From the NCBI GenBank assembly GCA_016219005.1, contig JACRCN010000087.1, forward strand, positions 33,488 through 97,487: a stretch of DNA of 64,000 nt, read 5' to 3'. The notes beneath the pieces were generated by a model that did no database searches, was not told the origin of the DNA, and saw nothing but the letters and a program-made list of their open reading frames with translations. Source of the DNA: Deltaproteobacteria bacterium (lineage in GTDB: Bacteria; Desulfobacterota; Desulfobacteria; Desulfobacterales; SpSt-501). Shown in pieces: positions 59,507 to 64,000 of the stretch; positions within the stretch are counted from its first letter, which is position 1, and every line of letters starts with the position of its first letter. The translations under genes were made by a program, and so were the position numbers.

Positions 59507-60160
59507 TTAACTCGGCTCGGCGATGGGCGGTTCCTTGCGCAGGACCTCTCCCTTGAAAATCATGACCTTGACCCCGACGACCCCGTATGTCGTGCGCGCC
59601 TCGGCAGTGCCGTAGTCGATGTCCGCCCGCAGAGTGTGCAGGGGCACCCGCCCCTCACGGTACCACTCGGTGCGGGCGATTTCCGCCCCGCCGAGACGGC
59701 CGGCGCAGATCACTTTGATGCCGAGCGCGCCGAACCTCAGCGACGACTGCACCGCGCGCTTCATGGCGCGCCGGAATGCCACCCTGCGTTCGAGCTGGTT
59801 AGCCACGTTTTCCGCCACCAGCTGGGCGTCAATCTCGGGCTTGCGGACCTCCTGGATGTCGATCAGCACCTCGTGGACGGTCAACTGCTCGACCTCTTTC
59901 TTGAGCTGAGCGATCTCGGCACCCTTCTTGCCGATAACGATGCCCGGTCGGGCGGTGTAGATGCGCAGGCGGATGCGCTTGGCCGATCGTTCGATCTCGA
60001 TGCGGGACACTCCGGCGTGGTAGAGCTTCTGCTTGATGAACTTACGCAGATTGTAATCCTCGAAGATGTAATCGGCGTAGTTCTTGCCGCCGAACCACCG
60101 GGACTCCCACGTCTTGATGATCCCAAGCCTCAAACCGACCGGGTTGACTTTCTGGCCCAA
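59507..60160 (-). CDS. rpsC: Ribosomal protein S3
   Basis: mRNA-entry protein, 217 aa. [20 protein letters not shown] starts it; the KH domain has [20 protein letters not shown], and the S3 C-domain has [20 protein letters not shown]. It lies 16 bases after rplV. Confidence 0.97.
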   Translation of the reverse strand: MGQKVNPVGLRLGIIKTWESRWFGGKNYADYIFEDYNLRKFIKQKLYHAGVSRIEIERSAKRIRLRIYTARPGIVIGKKGAEIAQLKKEVEQLTVHEVLIDIQEVRKPEIDAQLVAENVANQLERRVAFRRAMKRAVQSSLRFGALGIKVICAGRLGGAEIARTEWYREGRVPLHTLRADIDYGTAEARTTYGVVGVKVMIFKGEVLRKEPPIAEPS

Positions 60161-60176
60161 GCTCTATCCTCCTTTA

Positions 60177-60518
60177 TTAAACCGAAGACTTTTCCGACAA
60201 CACCACGGTGATGTGGCAGGTCGGCTTCAAAATGCGCGTGCCTCTTCCGCGGGCCTTGGTACCCCAGCGTTTTAGCACCGGGCCCTCGTCGGCCGTGATA
60301 TTGCGCACGACCAGCCGGTCGACATCCACGTCCGGTTTCTGGTCGGCGTTCGCCACGGCGGAACGCAGGGCCTTCTCCAGCGTCTTGGCCGCTTTCTGGG
60401 GCATGAACTTCAGAATGCTCAGCGCGGCCCCCACCGGCTTTCCCTTCACCGCTGAGGACACCTTCAGCACCTTGAGCGATGACACGCGCACATATCTCGA
60501 AACGGCTTTAGCCTGCAT
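60177..60518 (-). CDS. rplV: Ribosomal protein L22
   Basis: Exit-tunnel protein of 113 aa. [25 protein letters not shown] and the tunnel hairpin [20 protein letters not shown] are characteristic. Confidence 0.97.
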   Translation of the reverse strand: MQAKAVSRYVRVSSLKVLKVSSAVKGKPVGAALSILKFMPQKAAKTLEKALRSAVANADQKPDVDVDRLVVRNITADEGPVLKRWGTKARGRGTRILKPTCHITVVLSEKSSV

Positions 60519-60563
60519 GGCGGATCGTTCCTCTTCTTTCCGGGTTCTTCAGGGCCGGCCTAA

Positions 60564-60842
60564 TCAGGCAGCCTTGGTCTTCTTGTCGCCCGAGTGGCCG
60601 TGGAAGGTTCGGGTCGGTGAAAACTCCCCCAGCTTGTGTCCGACCATGTTCTCGGAGACGAACACGGGGATGAACTTGCGGCCGTTATGAACGGCCAGCG
60701 TCAGCCCCACCATCTCCGGCACGATGATCGAACGCCGGGACCAGGTTTTGATGACTCTGCTGGTGCGTGTTTCCTGGGCAACCTGTACTTTTTTCAAAAG
60801 CGCCGCTTCGATGAACGGACCTTTTTTCAACGACCTTGCCAT
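60564..60842 (-). CDS. rpsS: Ribosomal protein S19
   Basis: Head protein of the small subunit, 92 aa. [48 protein letters not shown]-type region and [19 protein letters not shown] are typical. Confidence 0.97.
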   Translation of the reverse strand: MARSLKKGPFIEAALLKKVQVAQETRTSRVIKTWSRRSIIVPEMVGLTLAVHNGRKFIPVFVSENMVGHKLGEFSPTRTFHGHSGDKKTKAA

Positions 60843-60918
60843 AGCATCTCCAGACGAGTCGGTTCCAACGGAAACCGGTGACTGTGTTTATGGACTCCCG
60901 CGCCAACCGGCAGCAGCG

Positions 60919-61740
60919 CTAGCTGCGCCGCTTTACGATCAGCCGGTCGCTCGGTTTCTTCTTGCGCGTCTTGTACCCCTTGGTCGGCATGCCCCACGGG
61001 CTGCAGGGGTGCCGGCCGCCGGAGGATTTGCCTTCGCCGCCGCCCATGGGGTGGTCGACCGGATTCATGGCCACCCCGCGCGTATGCGGCCGTTTTCCCA
61101 GCCAGCGCTTGCGCCCGGCCTTGCCGTACGAGACTTTTTCGTGCTGCAGATTGCCCACCTGTCCGACGGTGGCGCGGCAGTCAAGCAGCACCTTTCGCAC
61201 CTCGCCGGAAGGCAGCTTGATCAGGGCGTAGTTGCCCTCTTTGGCCATCAACTGCGCGAAGCCGCCGGCGCTGCGCACGATCTGCCCGCCCCGGCCGACC
61301 CGCAATTCGATATTGTGCACCTGGGTACCGAGCGGCATGTTCCGCAACGGCAGGCTGTTGCCCGGCTTGATGTCCGCCGCGGGCCCGGCCTCCACCATAT
61401 CGTTCACCTTGAGGTCCTGGGGCGCCAGGATGTAGCGCTTCTCGCCGTCCACGTAGTGCAGCAGGGCGATGCGGGCGGACCGGTTCGGGTCGTATTCGAT
61501 GGAGGCCACCCGGGCCGGAATGCCGATTTTGTCGCGCTTGAAGTCGATGATCCGGTAGTGCCGCTTGTGCCCCCCGCCCCGCTGCCAGGCCGTCACCCGA
61601 CCGTAGACGTTGCGGCCGCCGCTCTTGTTGAGCGACTGCAGCAGGCTTTTCTCCGGCGTTGTTTTCGTGATCTCTTCAAACGTGTCGTAGGTCTGAAAGC
61701 GCCGCCCCGGAGAGGTCGGCTTGACTTTTTTGATTCCCAT
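60919..61740 (-). CDS. rplB: Ribosomal protein L2
   Basis: Peptidyl-transferase-centre protein of 273 aa. [39 protein letters not shown], and [21 protein letters not shown], which holds the functionally important histidine loop, are present. Confidence 0.97.
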   Translation of the reverse strand: MGIKKVKPTSPGRRFQTYDTFEEITKTTPEKSLLQSLNKSGGRNVYGRVTAWQRGGGHKRHYRIIDFKRDKIGIPARVASIEYDPNRSARIALLHYVDGEKRYILAPQDLKVNDMVEAGPAADIKPGNSLPLRNMPLGTQVHNIELRVGRGGQIVRSAGGFAQLMAKEGNYALIKLPSGEVRKVLLDCRATVGQVGNLQHEKVSYGKAGRKRWLGKRPHTRGVAMNPVDHPMGGGEGKSSGGRHPCSPWGMPTKGYKTRKKKPSDRLIVKRRS

Positions 61741-61757
61741 CGTCTGCTCCTCGGATC

Positions 61758-62045
61758 TTACGCCCCTTCAAAAAATTCGATGCGCTCGCCCGGCATCAGC
61801 CGTACGATCGCCTTCTTCCAGTCCCGGCGCTTGCCTGCAATCCGGCCGCGCTGGGTTGTTTTGCCCAGCATCTGCATGGTGCGCACGGAGGTCACCCGGA
61901 CCTTAAACGCCTGCTCCACGGCCCGCCGGATTTCGATACGGTTCGCCCGGCGGTCGACCTCGAAGGACACCTGGTTGCTCAGTTCCTTCTGAATGTTGGT
62001 TTTTTCCGTGATCAGGGGCCGGATGATGATATCGTAATGTTTCAT
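61758..62045 (-). CDS. rplW: Ribosomal protein L23
   Basis: Exit-site protein of 95 aa that docks SRP and trigger factor. [19 protein letters not shown] and [20 protein letters not shown] are standard. Its ATG overlaps the rplD stop (ATGA). Confidence 0.97.
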   Translation of the reverse strand: MKHYDIIIRPLITEKTNIQKELSNQVSFEVDRRANRIEIRRAVEQAFKVRVTSVRTMQMLGKTTQRGRIAGKRRDWKKAIVRLMPGERIEFFEGA

Positions 62046-62665
62046 GAGATCAGCCTCCCCTCGATAACCTTGATCGCCGGCTGCAGCAGCACGAGCGTAT
62101 CGTACTTGAGCACGTCGTAGACGTTCAGCCCCTCGCTGCGCAACACCTTGACCTTCGGCACGTTGCGCGAGGAACGCTCCAGGTGGTCGTTCTTCGCCTC
62201 CGTGATGATGAGTGCGCTCTTGAGGTTCAGGGCCTTCAAGGCGTTCACGAAGCGCCGGGTCTTGATCTCGGACAGGTCGAACCCGTCGAGCACGATCAGC
62301 GCGTTCTCCTGGAACTTGCTGCTCAAGGCCATTTTGAGGGCGAGCCGGCGGACCTTCTTCGGGACCTGATAGTCATAGGTCCGGCCGTCCGGCCCGAAAA
62401 TAACGCCGCCGCCTCTCAGCAACGGCGACTTGATGTCGCCGCGCCGCGCCCGGCCGGTGCCCTTCTGCTTGTAGAGCTTGCGGGTGCTGCCGGCGACGTC
62501 CCCGCGGTGCTTTACCTGGGGATGGGCATTGCGCCGGTTGGCGAGTTGCATGGTCACGACCTCATGCAGCACATGCGACTTGACCGGAACGTTGAACACC
62601 GCGTCCGGCAGGTCGGCCTGCGCCACCTGCTGGCCTTCGATATTGAGGACATCTATGACAGCCAT
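62042..62665 (-). CDS. rplD: Ribosomal protein L4
   Basis: Large-subunit protein of 207 aa with a tunnel loop. [20 protein letters not shown] and [20 protein letters not shown] mark the loop; [15 protein letters not shown] is near the end. Often the S10-operon autoregulator in enterics. Confidence 0.97.
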   Translation of the reverse strand: MAVIDVLNIEGQQVAQADLPDAVFNVPVKSHVLHEVVTMQLANRRNAHPQVKHRGDVAGSTRKLYKQKGTGRARRGDIKSPLLRGGGVIFGPDGRTYDYQVPKKVRRLALKMALSSKFQENALIVLDGFDLSEIKTRRFVNALKALNLKSALIITEAKNDHLERSSRNVPKVKVLRSEGLNVYDVLKYDTLVLLQPAIKVIEGRLIS

Positions 62666-62695
62666 GGTTCCACCATTTTCCGTTGCAACGTCACG

Positions 62696-63334
62696 CTATT
62701 TTTTCCTGACGATCTTTTGTTTCTTGACGGCCACCAGACCTGTTGCGGGGCCCGGCACGGCGCCCTTCACCATGAGGATGTTTTCCTCCGGCCGGATGTC
62801 GACGATCTCGATGTTCTGCATGGTCTGGTGATCCACCCCGTAGTGCCCCGGCATGCCCCTGCCCTTGAACACGCGGGAGGGCCAGGCACTCGTACCGATC
62901 GAGCCGGGAATCCGGTGGCACTTGCTGCCGTGGGTCTTGGGGCCGCCGCTGAAGCCTTCCTTCTTCATGACGCCGGCGAAACCCCGCCCCTTGGTGGTCC
63001 CGCAGACGTCCACCCGTTCCCCCACTGCGAAAATCTCGATCGTGATCTTCTGCCCGAGGCTGTAGGCCTCCGGGTTGTCCACTGCGAACTCCTGCACGTG
63101 GCGGAAGAACGTCTCCCCGCTCTTGCGGAAGTGTCCCTGGCGGGGCTTGGTCACGCGCTTGGCCTTGACTTCACTGAACCCCAGCTGCAAGGCGTTGTAT
63201 CCGTCCGTCGCCGTGGTCTTGATCTGGGTCACGACGCAGGGGCCGGCCTCGATGACGGTCACCGGAACGTAGCGGCCGTCCGGGGCGAAAAGCCCCGTCA
63301 TCCCCAGTTTTTTCCCCATTAGTCCTTTGCTCAT
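62696..63334 (-). CDS. rplC: Ribosomal protein L3
   Basis: Large-subunit assembly protein, 212 aa. MSKGLMGKKLGMTGLFAPDG, KGRGFAGVMKKEGFSGGP and HRIPGSIGTSAWPSRVFKGR are the L3 signatures. It lies 46 bases after rpsJ. Confidence 0.97.
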   Translation of the reverse strand: MSKGLMGKKLGMTGLFAPDGRYVPVTVIEAGPCVVTQIKTTATDGYNALQLGFSEVKAKRVTKPRQGHFRKSGETFFRHVQEFAVDNPEAYSLGQKITIEIFAVGERVDVCGTTKGRGFAGVMKKEGFSGGPKTHGSKCHRIPGSIGTSAWPSRVFKGRGMPGHYGVDHQTMQNIEIVDIRPEENILMVKGAVPGPATGLVAVKKQKIVRKK

Positions 63335-63380
63335 ATTCGCAACTCGCCTTCCTGCTTGCCCGTTCCGCCGCTGGCCCGGA

Positions 63381-63692
63381 CTAGAGTTTGATTTCGACGT
63401 CGACCCCCGGGGAGAGATCCAGCTTCATCAGGGCGTCCACGGTCTGCTGCGTCGGCTCGAGAATGTCCAGCAGGCGCTTGTGAGTCCGCATTTCGAACTG
63501 CTCCCGGGACTTTTTGTCCACGTGGGGCGACCGCAGCACGGTGTACTTGTTGATCCGTGTCGGCAACGGTATCGGGCCGACGACCTTGGCCCCGGTCTTG
63601 GAGGCCGTGTCCACGATGTCGGTGGCGGACTGGTCCAGCAGTTTGTGATCGTAGGCCTTGAGTCGGATCCGTATTTTCGTGTTCGTAATCAT
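63381..63692 (-). CDS. rpsJ: Ribosomal protein S10
   Basis: Head protein, also the NusB/NusG partner in antitermination, 103 aa. [41 protein letters not shown] and [18 protein letters not shown] are universal. It lies 18 bases after the tuf stop. Confidence 0.97.
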   Translation of the reverse strand: MITNTKIRIRLKAYDHKLLDQSATDIVDTASKTGAKVVGPIPLPTRINKYTVLRSPHVDKKSREQFEMRTHKRLLDILEPTQQTVDALMKLDLSPGVDVEIKL

Positions 63693-63710
63693 GATTCACT
63701 CGTTCCTTTG

Positions 63711-64000
<290 letters not shown>

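Overview
The window looks like a chromosomal segment of a GC-rich anaerobic bacterium, most likely a Desulfobacterota (sulfate-reducer type). This is inferred from gene content, not from a marker search. The pointers are two TAXI-type TRAP importers and one DctPQM importer, a glycyl radical enzyme, an acyl-CoA dehydrogenase that closely resembles the non-decarboxylating glutaryl-CoA dehydrogenase of Desulfococcus as I remember it, ETF plus an ETF:quinone oxidoreductase, a Liv-type ABC importer fused in one operon with a CoA ligase, and many two-component proteins. I saw no tRNA, rRNA, CRISPR array or insertion sequence.

Layout. 1-2402: 5' end of an SDR gene and a CusRS-like two-component pair (minus strand). 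2571-6027: TAXI TRAP operon (binding protein, DUF1850, fused permease) with overlapping stop/start codons. 6359-10597: nicotinamidase, a YihY-family membrane protein and an acetolactate-synthase-like TPP enzyme. 10681-11512: a markedly AT-rich patch with one orphan membrane protein. 11504-14738: HrpB helicase and a universal stress protein, divergent. 15303-18493: second TAXI TRAP system. 18755-21994: glycyl radical enzyme under a FadR-type regulator with a convincing operator/promoter overlap. 22356-25102: divergent CorA-family channel and three small envelope proteins (DUF4124, EF-hand, glycine-zipper lipoprotein). 25255-32341: livKHMGF + acyl-CoA ligase + single-domain response regulator, one minus-strand operon. 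32616-33038: hotdog thioesterase. 33120-37058: signalling operon (tandem-ACT protein, PAS-GAF kinase with a four-cysteine insert, small kinase with CxxC, response regulator). 37453-49327: MFS carrier and a large minus-strand block (CoA-transferase AB, dctPQM, glutaryl-CoA-dehydrogenase-like enzyme, etfBA, ETF:QO, carboxymuconolactone-decarboxylase-like protein). 49343-64000: the S10-spc-alpha ribosomal cluster from the tuf 3' end to rplQ, closed by an intrinsic terminator.

How the genes fit together. The 39-49 kb block reads as a complete route for a C5-type dicarboxylate: uptake (DctPQM), activation by CoA transfer, alpha-beta dehydrogenation, and electron delivery through ETF and ETF:QO to the quinone pool. 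The liv operon couples uptake of a carboxylic acid to CoA activation. The response regulator that ends the liv operon has a close paralogue in the 33-37 kb signalling operon. Both share an unusual aromatic C-terminal tail, and the kinases in that operon carry cysteine motifs, so this is my best candidate for an undescribed signalling system. The main caveats are that substrates are inferred from context and that alternative starts were chosen by Shine-Dalgarno spacing.
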